NCBI GenBank assembly: GCA_964444135.1
Contig: CAYUFX010000013.1
Span: forward strand, 1 to 64,000
Direction of reading: 5' to 3'
Origin: NIOZ-UU13 sp964444135
GTDB lineage: Bacteria; Planctomycetota; Phycisphaerae; Sedimentisphaerales; Anaerobacaceae
Length of the DNA stretch: 64,000 nt
The notes below the pieces were generated by a model. It saw only the letters and a program-made list of their open reading frames with translations, was not told the origin of the DNA and did not search any database. Positions 17,975 through 27,113 of this stretch are shown one piece after another (the first letter of the stretch is position 1; each line of letters begins with the position of its first letter). Both the position numbers and the translations under genes were made by a program.

Positions 17975-19708
17975 ATGAGATACAGCCGGATGTTTATACC
18001 AACGGTCAAGGAAATTCCCGCTGATGCCGAGACAGTTAGTCACAAACTGATGATTCGGGCCGGCCTAATACGCAAAGTCGCCAGCGGCACATATACCTAC
18101 CTGCCGCTCGGCTGGCGCAGCCTGCTCAGGATTATCGCAATCGTCCGCGAGGAAATGGACAAAGCCGGCGCACAGGAAATCCTCGTCCCCTCGATGCAGC
18201 CCAAAGAGCTTTGGGACAGGACCGGTCGCAGCACGGACTACGGCCCAACAATGTTCAGCCTTGAAGACCGCCACGGCAGAATGAACGTCCTCGGCCCTAC
18301 GGCTGAGGAGGTCTTTACGACCCTCGTTGCCGGCGAGATAAAATCATACAAGCAGCTACCCATCAACCTTTATCAGATAAGCCCGAAATTCCGCGATGAG
18401 TTCCGCCCGCGGTTCGGAGCTATTCGGTCCCGTGAATTCATAATGAAGGACGCCTACAGCTTCGATGACGACTCCGAAGGCCTCGATAAATCGTATCAAT
18501 CAATGTACAATGCATACTGCCGAATTTTCAAACGTTGCGGACTTGAATACGTGATTGTCGAGGCTGAGTCCGGCGAAATGGGCGGCTCCGGCTCACATCA
18601 ATTCACCGTTCCCTGTGAATCGGGCGAAGATACGATTATTTACACTGAAGATGGCTCCTACGCAGCAAACCTTGAAAGGGCAGCAGTGGACCCATTGCCA
18701 AAAGAAAAAGCTAAAACTGAAATTCCACCAATGGAAGAAGTCCACACCCCGAATATCGGCAGTATCGAAGCGGTCTGTAAGTTTCTAAACACAGAACCCA
18801 AACAAATGGTCAAAACGCTTATTTACTCCACCGAAAATAAAACAGTAGCGGTACTTATTCGTGGAGACCATGATGTTAATGAGGAAAAACTAAGGTTGGC
18901 CGTAGGTGGCAAGCACATAGAGTTAGCTGACGAGGTAACTATCGAAAAAGTTACTGATGCAAGGGTGGGTTTTGCCGGCCCGATTGGGTTAGTCGGTAGG
19001 GTTAACACGATATTGATGGATTATGCGGTAGATGCAATGCCAGTTTGGGTAACCGGCGCAAACAAGACTGATTATCATATAACGAATGTAGTGCCAGGTC
19101 GAGATTTTGACGTGAGCAATGCTCACGTAACCGATATTCGCTATGCCTTTGAGGGTGATATGCGTAACGGTAAGAAACTGCTATTTAAGAAGGGAATCGA
19201 AGTTGGGCAGGTCTTTAAGCTCGGAACCAAATACAGTGAAAAACTCGGAGCAAAATTTCTGAGGCCGGATGGGCGGGAAGTACCCTGTTTTATGGGCTGT
19301 TATGGTATTGGGATAAATCGAATTCTTGCCTCCGCCATTGAGCTCGGTAATGATAACAACGGTATTATCTGGCCGATTAGTATTGCTCCGTTCGAGGTGC
19401 TGGTTACTTCCGTCAATCAGGACGATGACAAAGTTGCGCAGGTGGCTGAGGATATTTATAAGCAGTTACTCGGCAATGACATTGATGTATTGTTAGATGA
19501 CAGGGTTCTGCGCGGCGGAGTGAAATTCAAAGATGCTGACCTAATCGGCATACCGATAAGAGTTACAGTTGGCAAAAAGTCCGTGGCCAAGGGCAACGTC
19601 GAGATAAAACTACGCTGCGAATCACAAAGCCAAAAGGTTCCAATTGCAAAGGCAGCTGATAAGACGATTGAAATGGTTAATTCGCTGAAAGAGCAGCTAA
19701 AAGCTTAA
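17975..19708 (+). CDS. proS: Prolyl-tRNA synthetase, bacterial type
   Basis: This class II synthetase charges tRNA-Pro with proline. The N-terminus MRYSRMFIPTVKEIPADAE is typical. Motif 2 is FRDEFRPRFGAIRSREF, followed by FIMKDAYSFD. An inserted YbaK-like editing domain lies at about residues 230-390. Motif 3 is the segment GCYGIGINRILASAIE. The anticodon-binding domain follows to the end. Its 577 residues match the bacterial-type enzyme with an editing insertion. Confidence 0.97.
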   Translation: MRYSRMFIPTVKEIPADAETVSHKLMIRAGLIRKVASGTYTYLPLGWRSLLRIIAIVREEMDKAGAQEILVPSMQPKELWDRTGRSTDYGPTMFSLEDRHGRMNVLGPTAEEVFTTLVAGEIKSYKQLPINLYQISPKFRDEFRPRFGAIRSREFIMKDAYSFDDDSEGLDKSYQSMYNAYCRIFKRCGLEYVIVEAESGEMGGSGSHQFTVPCESGEDTIIYTEDGSYAANLERAAVDPLPKEKAKTEIPPMEEVHTPNIGSIEAVCKFLNTEPKQMVKTLIYSTENKTVAVLIRGDHDVNEEKLRLAVGGKHIELADEVTIEKVTDARVGFAGPIGLVGRVNTILMDYAVDAMPVWVTGANKTDYHITNVVPGRDFDVSNAHVTDIRYAFEGDMRNGKKLLFKKGIEVGQVFKLGTKYSEKLGAKFLRPDGREVPCFMGCYGIGINRILASAIELGNDNNGIIWPISIAPFEVLVTSVNQDDDKVAQVAEDIYKQLLGNDIDVLLDDRVLRGGVKFKDADLIGIPIRVTVGKKSVAKGNVEIKLRCESQSQKVPIAKAADKTIEMVNSLKEQLKA

Positions 19709-19774
19709 CACAGTATTTATGATTGATGATTATGAAATTTTAGAACCAATACAAAATTGAAAAGGAGAAAACCT

Positions 19775-20659
19775 ATGAAAGAAGACAAACTCTCAAGACG
19801 CGCTTTTATCCGCAGTACATCTCTGATGGCTGCCGGTGCAGTTGCCGGCTCATTGGCCCGCGCCGGAAAGGCCGTCTCACCAGCCGATGTCGAACGAATC
19901 GTCAAGAATGAGCGCATTAACCAGTCTGTCAGCAGGTGGTGCTATGGAAAATTCTCGCTTGACGAACTTTGTTTGATAAGCAAGAAGATGGGCATGAAAG
20001 CAATCGACTTACTTAGGCCCCAAGATTTTCCTACGATTAAAAAGCACGGCCTTATCTGCTCGATGGTGAGTACGCACGGCCTGACGAAAGGACTAAACAG
20101 AAAAGAGAATCATGAGCAATGCCTCGCGCAAATCCGCTCGGCAATCGATGCAGCCGCCGAACAAAAATTTCCAAATGTAATTACCTTCCCCGGCAACCGG
20201 GCAGGTATGTCTGACGATATAGGTGTTGACAATATGGTTGCCGCTCTAAAGCAAATTGCCGGATACGCTGAGAAGAAAAATGTGACCATTTGCATCGAAT
20301 ATCTTAACAGTAAGGTCGATCATAAGGACTACATGTTCGACAATATGGCCTGGGGCGTTGAGGTCTGCAAGAAAGTTGGCTCCGAGAATGTAAAAATTCT
20401 CTATGACATCTATCACGCTCAGATTATGGAAGGCGATATAATTCGCACGATTCGCGATTATCATGAATACATCGGGCACTACCACACAGGCGGCAATCCC
20501 GGTCGAAACGAAATAGACGAAACGCAGGAGCTGTATTATCCGGCCATTATGCGTGCCATTGTCGAGACGGGTTTCAAAGGATATGTGGCGCACGAGTTTG
20601 TCCCTAAACGCGACCCCATTGAGTCTCTCGCTTATGCGGTACGAATCTGCGATGTTTAA
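19775..20659 (+). CDS. Hydroxypyruvate isomerase-like TIM-barrel protein with Tat-type signal
   Basis: This is a xylose-isomerase-like TIM barrel (AP-endonuclease family 2 fold). The N-terminus has SRRAFIRS and a hydrophobic Ala/Gly stretch, so it is probably exported by the twin-arginine route. Typical metal-site segments are ICIEYLNSKVDHKD, ILYDIYHAQIMEGD, GHYHTGGNPGRNE and VAHEF. Together these resemble the hydroxypyruvate isomerase (Hyi) and related epimerase families. AAAGGAG lies 7 bases before the ATG at 19775; an upstream TTG start is less likely. The real substrate is not known. It is followed two bases later by the DUF4416 gene. Confidence 0.82.
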   Translation: MKEDKLSRRAFIRSTSLMAAGAVAGSLARAGKAVSPADVERIVKNERINQSVSRWCYGKFSLDELCLISKKMGMKAIDLLRPQDFPTIKKHGLICSMVSTHGLTKGLNRKENHEQCLAQIRSAIDAAAEQKFPNVITFPGNRAGMSDDIGVDNMVAALKQIAGYAEKKNVTICIEYLNSKVDHKDYMFDNMAWGVEVCKKVGSENVKILYDIYHAQIMEGDIIRTIRDYHEYIGHYHTGGNPGRNEIDETQELYYPAIMRAIVETGFKGYVAHEFVPKRDPIESLAYAVRICDV

Positions 20660-20661
20660 TT

Positions 20662-21204
20662 ATGTGGAAGCTGAAAGAGCCTAATCCGGTAAAGCTTATC
20701 ATCGGAATTTTGGCCGCCAACCACCAGTGTTTGCACACCGCGGCCGATGCGCTGAGTGATAAAATCGGGAAAATCGATTTTACAAGTGAAGTCTGGCCGT
20801 TTGATAAAACCGATTATTACAGGGACCAGACAGGCCCGCGTATCTTAAGGCAGTTTGTCAGCATTAAACGGCTGATTGAACCTGGGAAGTTAGCCAAAGT
20901 CAAGCACCAGACAAACAAGCTCGAACAAAAATTAGCGAAGACTTTGGCACTTCCTCTGCCGAGGCCGGTGAACTTGGACCCCGGTATAATTGGGCCTTCG
21001 AAGCTGGTTTTAGCTACAACAAAAAACTATTCCCATCGTATATATATCGGCAAAAATATGTACGCTGAAGTAACGTTGATTTTTGACAAAGGCCGCTGGC
21101 GACCACAGGCATATACATACCCCGACTACAAACAGCAATGCTACTTTGATTTTTTTGAGATAGTCAGAACACGATTACTGGAGCAGTTAAGATCGAAACG
21201 TTGA
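20662..21204 (+). CDS. DUF4416 family protein
   Basis: This protein of unknown function matches the DUF4416 pattern as I recall it: PVKLIIGILA, FTSEVWPFDKTDYY, RPVNLDPG, LVLATTKNYSHRIYIG, MYAEVTLIF and YTYPDY. It has 180 residues and no signal peptide. It starts 2 bases after the isomerase-like gene and ends overlapping the glycosyltransferase start (TTGA), so it lies in an operon. The conserved Asp, His and Tyr residues suggest an enzyme, but none is proven. Confidence 0.85.
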   Translation: MWKLKEPNPVKLIIGILAANHQCLHTAADALSDKIGKIDFTSEVWPFDKTDYYRDQTGPRILRQFVSIKRLIEPGKLAKVKHQTNKLEQKLAKTLALPLPRPVNLDPGIIGPSKLVLATTKNYSHRIYIGKNMYAEVTLIFDKGRWRPQAYTYPDYKQQCYFDFFEIVRTRLLEQLRSKR

Positions 21205-22301
21205 CCGTATTAGCGATAATCCTGCTTGCAGGCTCGTTTGTGCTGTCGGTTATTTTGACAGCGGTTGCACGAAAGCTTGCCGTTCGCGCAGGATTGGTCG
21301 CACAACCGGTTGAAGATAGATACCACCGAACAGTCATTCCTCTCGGCGGGGGTATTGCAATATTTGGCACAATCTCAATTATCATACTCACTACTATCGC
21401 AGTAGTAAAATTTCTCGCCGCCCCTGGTTACCTTAATTGGCTCGGCCAGTCGGTTACCATTCACACGGATGGCTTTTTAAGCAAAATCAACCAGCTCGCA
21501 ATTGTACTGCTTGTTGTTCTTGTTCTGTTCGTACTCGGCCTGTGGGATGACAAAAAGCATCTCAGCCCATTCTTCAAACTCGCCGTTCAGTTTGCAGTTG
21601 CAATAACTGCCGCTTTTTTTGCGGATATTCGAATTGAGCTTTTTATCCAAAGCAGAATAATTACTTCTTTGCTTACAGCCGTATGGATAGTGCTGATTAT
21701 TAACGCGTTTAATTTTCTTGACAATATGGACGGTGCTTCTGCCGGCATCGCCGTCATAATAAGCTGTATATTATTCACCGCAGCCGCTTTAAGCGGCCAG
21801 GTCTTTGTGGGCGGACTGACACTTGTTTTTATAGGGGCGCTGTTAGGCTTTTTAGTATTTAATTTCCCTCCTGCCAAAATCTTTATGGGAGATGCCGGCT
21901 CGCTTGTCGTAGGGTTTTTTGTTGGACTGCTGACCGTGCGCACCACTTATTATCACGAAGCACAAAGCGGACAATGGTATGCGGTTTTTATGCCGCTGCT
22001 CGTCATGGCTGTCCCGCTCTATGATTTTATCAGCGTAACCCTGCTGCGCATAAGTCAGGGCAAAAGCCCCTTCATCGGCGACACTCAGCATTTCTCTCAT
22101 CGACTCAAAAAACATGGTTTAACCGATACTCAGACAGTTCTGACGTTATACTTGGCTACGCTCTGCACCGGCCTTGGCGCAATTTTTCTCTATCAGGTCA
22201 ATCTGGCCGGCGCAATTCTAATCTTCATTCAAACGGTTATGGTATTATCTATTGTCGCTATTTTTGAAACCACCGCACAAAATGATAAAGCCGCCGATTA
22301 A
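21201..22301 (+). CDS. WecA/MraY-like undecaprenyl-phosphate sugar-1-phosphate transferase
   Basis: This is a polytopic membrane glycosyltransferase of the PNPT family with about ten membrane segments. It would transfer a sugar-1-phosphate to undecaprenyl phosphate to start polysaccharide synthesis. Family motifs are HRTVIPLGGG, GLWDDKKHLSPFFKL, NAFNFLDNMDG (catalytic Asp), KIFMGDAGSL and the cytoplasmic HFSHRLKKHG. The start codon appears to be TTG at 21201 in a TTGA overlap with the preceding stop. Together with the following ligase-like gene it points to surface glycan or exopolysaccharide assembly. MraY itself is less likely because no cell-wall gene cluster surrounds it. Confidence 0.88.
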   Translation: MTVLAIILLAGSFVLSVILTAVARKLAVRAGLVAQPVEDRYHRTVIPLGGGIAIFGTISIIILTTIAVVKFLAAPGYLNWLGQSVTIHTDGFLSKINQLAIVLLVVLVLFVLGLWDDKKHLSPFFKLAVQFAVAITAAFFADIRIELFIQSRIITSLLTAVWIVLIINAFNFLDNMDGASAGIAVIISCILFTAAALSGQVFVGGLTLVFIGALLGFLVFNFPPAKIFMGDAGSLVVGFFVGLLTVRTTYYHEAQSGQWYAVFMPLLVMAVPLYDFISVTLLRISQGKSPFIGDTQHFSHRLKKHGLTDTQTVLTLYLATLCTGLGAIFLYQVNLAGAILIFIQTVMVLSIVAIFETTAQNDKAAD

Positions 22302-24633
22302 TTCGAATTTATCCAAAAGCAAAGCCTTGATATGCCTGGAATACATACTCCTTGCCTTCTGCCTTTGTGTAATTGCACTTCGCACAATGTTTACCGAAAG
22401 CCCGACTGTGCAAGCAGCTAATCTACCGTCCAGTATAACCGACAGCATGTACGGATTACCAATATGGAGGGCTGTGTTTATATCTTCGTTCAGTATGTAT
22501 GTATCAACTGCATTGATATTTTCCTTTCTTCTCTGGCTTGTATTGAGTCTTTGCAGCAGGAAGTTTTCATACCGCTTGAGCGGTATCGAAATCGGTTTGG
22601 GGCTTTTCTGTGTAGCCGCTATCGTATCGGGTCTTGCAGCGCCGGATAAGCGAAGTGTGATTACTGATTTCACTGTCCTCGTCGCGCCGGTGCTGATGGC
22701 CCTGCTGTTGGTCCAGATACTGGACTCACAGTCAAAAGTAAAACTTCTCTTAGCTATCATTGTCGCTATGGGTGTTGTCTCGGCTTATCGGTGCTGGGAA
22801 CAGTATTCCGAAAATGAGAACTTGATTGAATTTTATGAGCAGGACCCTAATGTTGCTCTCGCGCAGCATCGAATCGTCCCGAACAGTTTGGAGCACTTCC
22901 AGTTTGAACATCGTCTTTACTCGAAGGATATCAGCGGTTTTTTTACAACGAGTAATTCCGCTGGCTCTTTTGCATTAATGGCGTCTTTGGCCGCTGTTGC
23001 CTTGCTTTTTGAGAGATATAGAAATCGCAAATTGGCCGGAACCGAACCGGTTTGGTTTATCACATGCGGTATTGCGGCCGCAGTCGTTATTTTCGGCCTT
23101 GTAATTACCAAAAGCAAGGGAGCAATTGTCGCTTCTCTTTTTGCCGCAGTAACGTTTGTTATTTATCTTTGTCTTGGCAATTGGCTGAAAGTTCACAAAA
23201 AAGCTGTACTGATTATATGTTTGCTATTGGCTCTGGCAGGGACCTCGGTAGTTGTATGGTATGGATTGGCTCACGGCCGATTACCAGGTGGAAACTCAAT
23301 GCTTGTCAGATGGCAGTACTGGCGGGCGTCAGTGAAAATGTATGCCGACCATTTGCTTACCGGAGTTGGTCCCGGCAACTTCGCACACTTTTACCCACAT
23401 TACAAACCAGATTCAGCACTGGAATCCGTAGCAGACCCGCATAACTTTCTGCTCAGTATCCTTACTCAATACGGCCCCATTGGGCTTATTGGATTTTTAG
23501 CTATGATTTGTATGCCGTTGTGGGCGGTATTGTCTCCCAGGTCTGCAAGCTGCCCATCGGAAGCTCACCGGACTGAGCCGACTTTCAAAAAATTGGCGAT
23601 TTTCTCAGCGATTATTATATCGGCTGCGCTGCTGTTTATCAGGCCAATTATTTTTCCTTTGCCGCCGACTGCTTCGCCGCAGGAAAGAAAAGCCGGGATA
23701 ATCATATTGTATATTATGCCTGTGATTATATTCATAGCCGGTTTCCTGCTCGCAGCAGCGGGTGAGAGGCCGGCAAAAAAGGCTCACTCAAGTATTGCCT
23801 CTGCTGCTCTTTTTTGTGCTGTCTTAGGCGTTGCTTTTCATAATTTAATAGATTTTGCAATTTTCGAGCCTGGCGTATTCACAGTTTTTTGGGTGGTAAT
23901 TGCTTGCCTTATCGCGATAGGTTATCAAACAAATCCCCGACCGCAGATCGTTCTAAAACCTGCGCCTTTTGTAAAGATACTGACAGTGGCGGCAGGTGTG
24001 ATTATAACTTGTGTTTATCTCAATTATGCTCTTATTCCAGTAGGTAACGCCGGCGCTAAAATCCAGAAGGCCAACCGGGCCATATCCGTTGGCCGACTCG
24101 AACAGGCACACAAGCTCCTTAATTCTGCCGCTGAGGATGACTCATTAAGTCCAGACGCACCATCCCTCAACGGCCGACTGTATCTGCATCATTTTCAGCT
24201 AACGTCGAACAACCGGGACCTGCTGTTGCAGTCGGAAAAGTGCCTGCAGGCTGCAATCGAGCGAAACAGTGCTGCTTTCAAAAACTTCGAGCGATTAACA
24301 GAGGTCTATTTACTGCTCTCGGAAGTTTCGGCACAGCCGGAAAAATTTGATTGGCTAAAAAAAGCATTTGATAATGCCTCGTTTGTTGTTGAGCATCGTT
24401 ATCCCGGCTGCGCGCGACTGCGGATTGAGCTGGCAAAAATCGCGGAGCTTTTAGGCAAAACCGATGTTGCAATCAAACAGTATGAAGAAGCAATCGACAT
24501 CGAAGATAAATATCGCGACCAGTTTCAGGAAATGTACCCCGAAAGAAAGGAAATCGTCAGCCGACTCGGCGAAGAAAAATACCAGTTCGCAAAACAGCAG
24601 CTAAAATTCCTCAAAAACCAATCAACCCCGTAG
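22282..24633 (+). CDS. O-antigen ligase/polymerase (Wzy_C-like) membrane protein with TPR-like tail
   Basis: About residues 15-580 contain some dozen membrane helices and the O-antigen ligase core: LTGVGPGNFAHFYPHY followed by ADPHNFLLSILTQYGPIG. The soluble C-terminal part (about 590-783) has helical pairs resembling tetratricopeptide repeats. The ATG at 22282 overlaps the WecA-like gene by 20 bases; a TTG at 22252 is possible. No good ribosome binding site is visible, which fits translational coupling. It probably polymerises or attaches an undecaprenyl-linked glycan made by the upstream transferase. Confidence 0.85.
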   Translation: MIKPPINSNLSKSKALICLEYILLAFCLCVIALRTMFTESPTVQAANLPSSITDSMYGLPIWRAVFISSFSMYVSTALIFSFLLWLVLSLCSRKFSYRLSGIEIGLGLFCVAAIVSGLAAPDKRSVITDFTVLVAPVLMALLLVQILDSQSKVKLLLAIIVAMGVVSAYRCWEQYSENENLIEFYEQDPNVALAQHRIVPNSLEHFQFEHRLYSKDISGFFTTSNSAGSFALMASLAAVALLFERYRNRKLAGTEPVWFITCGIAAAVVIFGLVITKSKGAIVASLFAAVTFVIYLCLGNWLKVHKKAVLIICLLLALAGTSVVVWYGLAHGRLPGGNSMLVRWQYWRASVKMYADHLLTGVGPGNFAHFYPHYKPDSALESVADPHNFLLSILTQYGPIGLIGFLAMICMPLWAVLSPRSASCPSEAHRTEPTFKKLAIFSAIIISAALLFIRPIIFPLPPTASPQERKAGIIILYIMPVIIFIAGFLLAAAGERPAKKAHSSIASAALFCAVLGVAFHNLIDFAIFEPGVFTVFWVVIACLIAIGYQTNPRPQIVLKPAPFVKILTVAAGVIITCVYLNYALIPVGNAGAKIQKANRAISVGRLEQAHKLLNSAAEDDSLSPDAPSLNGRLYLHHFQLTSNNRDLLLQSEKCLQAAIERNSAAFKNFERLTEVYLLLSEVSAQPEKFDWLKKAFDNASFVVEHRYPGCARLRIELAKIAELLGKTDVAIKQYEEAIDIEDKYRDQFQEMYPERKEIVSRLGEEKYQFAKQQLKFLKNQSTP

Positions 24634-24653
24634 CACGATATACACAATACGCA

Positions 24654-25403
24654 TTACGATATACGAGCCATTATCTCATCGGGTATATCAAAGTTTGCGT
24701 ACGCGTTTTGCACATCTTCGTGGTCTTCGAAGTTCTCCATCAGCGAAATTATTTTCTTGGCCGTTTGCGCATCGTTGATAGCAATGGTATTCTGCGGCAC
24801 CATTGAAATTTCAGCTACCTCGGTAGCTATTTCTTTTTTCTGCAGAGCCTTTTTTAGCTCTTCATAAGCGCCCGGCTCACAGGTTATCTCGAAAATGTCC
24901 CCCACAGTTTGCATATCATCAGCACCCGCACTGAGGGCAATTTCCAGGAGCTGTTCTTCACCCGCACTGGCTATGTTAATCGTAATAAGCCCCTTCTTTC
25001 TGAACATCCAGTTCACGCATCCGTTTGTCCCCAATGAGCCGCCATGTCTTTCGAACAGCCTTTTAATTTCCGGCGTAGTGCGATTACGGTTATCAGTTAA
25101 TGCCTCGACCATTATAGCCACGCCGCTCGGTCCATAACCCTCGTAAAGTACTTCTTCAAAATGGATACCCTCTACCTCACCGGTTCCTTTTTTGATTGCC
25201 TTTTCAATCGTATCCTTCGGCATATTGGCCGCCTTGGCCTTGTCGATTGCGTATCGCAAAGACAGATTCGCAGACGGGTCCCCACCGCCGTTCTTGGCTG
25301 CGACTATTATCATTCGAGCCACCTTGCTCCATATCTTGCCGCGTTTTGCGTCGGCAGCCGCCTTTTTATATTTTATTCCCGCCCAGTGTGAATGACCTGA
25401 CAT
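24654..25403 (-). CDS. yebC: YebC/PmpR/TACO1-family protein
   Basis: The family opening is clear: MSGHSHWAGIKYKKAAADAK, RGKIWSKVARMI, AIDKAKAANMPKDTIEKAIKKG, YEGYGPSGVA and ALTDNRNRT. Members are described as DNA-binding regulators or, more recently, as ribosome-associated factors that help translate difficult motifs. The length of 249 residues is normal. AGGAG lies 6 bases before the ATG. It stands alone, convergent with the ligase-like gene. Confidence 0.95.
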   Translation of the reverse strand: MSGHSHWAGIKYKKAAADAKRGKIWSKVARMIIVAAKNGGGDPSANLSLRYAIDKAKAANMPKDTIEKAIKKGTGEVEGIHFEEVLYEGYGPSGVAIMVEALTDNRNRTTPEIKRLFERHGGSLGTNGCVNWMFRKKGLITINIASAGEEQLLEIALSAGADDMQTVGDIFEITCEPGAYEELKKALQKKEIATEVAEISMVPQNTIAINDAQTAKKIISLMENFEDHEDVQNAYANFDIPDEIMARIS

Positions 25404-25573
25404 AACTGCTCCTAATCTATACTATAACCTGCTAACTATGGACTAACTGCTAAACATTATAGCTTATTTCTTTTTTTAAGTAACTGTTTTTCTATTCAAA
25501 AATATTTAGTCGTGAGTCTATTTGGAGGTTTCTTTTAGCTGTTGGCTCGATGCATTTAGCCTGGCTCTTTGTC

Positions 25574-26674
25574 TCACGGCTCTATCCAAAACCCCCTGAA
25601 AGATTTTTTCTTGGGGTCAATCAGGTACTTGTTCAGGCACGTCTCGTCCTTACGAAATTCACCTTCCATACACTCCCACGCGCCGCTGACCTTGATTTTT
25701 AGAGACCCATCATCGCTAAGCATAAAAAGCTTATCCGAGTTCTTAAAGGTAACCAGCGCCTCAGGACTAAAATTGCTTTGACTTAATTCCCTCACTAATA
25801 CCGGCGGTGTTTCTTTTTTTCCTGACCAGCGATATAAGGCAAACTTTGGGCTTTCGTCAAAACTGCCGGCGATAATGAAGTATTCCTTGTGGAAATGGGA
25901 ATACTCCATACCCCTTATGCTCAGGTCCGCCAAATCCCACAATATCGGCTCACCGAAAAGCGGCTCCTTACCATTTTCAATTACCTGCCTGGGATTATTC
26001 AAAGGTACAACAAGAGCTTTTTTATGGCCGGTTACCTTGTCAATGGGGCAAGGATTTCTGAATCCGATATAGATTGTCCTGCCATCGGCTGATGCACAAA
26101 GTCCCTCAATATTAAGGCCTTCTTCTTTCGGCGCAAGTTTTTTGCGCTCTTTATTGGTAAGCTCGGTTGAATCGATTCGAGTTGCTCTGTCTAACCTCAG
26201 ATGACGCATATTCTCAGCCTTTACCAGACTATGGATGAGGGTTTTGCATGGCGTGCCTGCGGGGATAATAGTAACGTTCCCATTTTCGACCTTAACAGTG
26301 GTAGCAAAAAAACGATACCGGTTAGGCCTCATTTTCCCATCTTTATTTCTACCGTGCGAAGTAATCCAATAGATGCGCGGCCCAATCATCGTTGCACTCT
26401 CGATATCGGCCTCCGGGTGTTCCGGCTCGATATCAAGAAACTCTGTCATATCATAAGAGAAAAGAGGCAGCCCGCCTTGACTCGGTTTGTAAATCCTCAG
26501 GACGTTGTTCTCGTCATCGCCAACGATGAACATATCTTTACCAACCGCCACCGCAGCAGACGCATCACTGGCCCCACGATAGACAAGGGCTCCCGCTGCT
26601 TGTTTGTTACCAAGAGCAAGACTTGCCGTGCTGCATATCCAAACATAGAATACAGCTTTGCTTACAATTTTCAT
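25574..26674 (-). CDS. DUF3616 domain exported protein
   Basis: A signal peptide covers about residues 1-22. The rest matches DUF3616: DASAAVAVGKDMFIVGDDE, NVLRIY, DIESATMIGPRIYWITSHGR, NIEGLCASADGRTIYIGFRN and SIRGMEYS. The fold is expected to be a beta-propeller related to phytase-like esterases. I see no catalytic residues I can trust. It is a single gene; the region upstream of its start contains a structured inverted repeat. Confidence 0.85.
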   Translation of the reverse strand: MKIVSKAVFYVWICSTASLALGNKQAAGALVYRGASDASAAVAVGKDMFIVGDDENNVLRIYKPSQGGLPLFSYDMTEFLDIEPEHPEADIESATMIGPRIYWITSHGRNKDGKMRPNRYRFFATTVKVENGNVTIIPAGTPCKTLIHSLVKAENMRHLRLDRATRIDSTELTNKERKKLAPKEEGLNIEGLCASADGRTIYIGFRNPCPIDKVTGHKKALVVPLNNPRQVIENGKEPLFGEPILWDLADLSIRGMEYSHFHKEYFIIAGSFDESPKFALYRWSGKKETPPVLVRELSQSNFSPEALVTFKNSDKLFMLSDDGSLKIKVSGAWECMEGEFRKDETCLNKYLIDPKKKSFRGFWIEP

Positions 26675-26766
26675 TTCACATACTCAACCCGGCACTTTGT
26701 CACCGGCTTAAAAGCTGCACCCAAACACGACTTCACTTCCCTTCATCCACCGCATATCATAAGTCT

Positions 26767-26892
26767 TATACCAATTGCATTTAATTACTGCGCTCCTTGT
26801 GTTTAGCACAAAAGGGTGGTAGCCTCAAGCGCAGCTTGGGGATGGCTCGCTGCTCTTTATATAAAGCGCAGCTTTTAATTACAATTGGTATT
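26767..26892. repeat. MITE-like imperfect inverted repeat
   Basis: TACCAATTG, TTAATTA and CTGCGC (26769-26796) are mirrored by GCGCAG, TTAATTA and CAATTGGTA (26864-26890). The interior carries a nested hairpin with CAAGC-GCA-GCTTG inside AGCC...GGCT. The total is about 125 bp and non-coding. It could be a miniature mobile element or a folded RNA upstream of the DUF3616 gene. Confidence 0.5.
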
Positions 26893-26962
26893 GTTACTAT
26901 ATTGCCACTTCGACAGAAAATAATCAATATTGAAAATCCGCCGTATTTTGGCGGAGCCAATG

Positions 26963-27000
26963 AAAAAGGGCCTATACCGAATCATTCGGTAGAGGCCCCG
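26963..27000 (-). terminator. GGGCCTATAC-type terminator of the 27114 LamG gene
   Basis: GGGCCTATACCGA, a five-base loop and TCGGTAGAGGCCC form a 13-bp stem with one mismatch. On the minus strand it is followed by TTTTT. Related hairpins follow three other LamG-family transcription units. Confidence 0.8.
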
Positions 27001-27020
27001 AATTGACATCCCTCCTGTTT

Positions 27021-27056
27021 GTCATTGCGAGTCCGCCAAAGGCGGACGCGGCAATC
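27021..27056. repeat. Short dispersed GTCATTGCGAG...GCAATCTC palindrome
   Basis: GTCATTGCGA and GCAATCTC flank the perfect palindrome GTCCGCC-AAA-GGCGGAC (27031-27047). It is one of several intergenic repeats of this general form in the window. Confidence 0.6.
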
Positions 27057-27113
27057 TCAAACTTTGATAGTTTAATATCATCTACACAATTTTAATTGCC
27101 AGCCAAATCCCGT

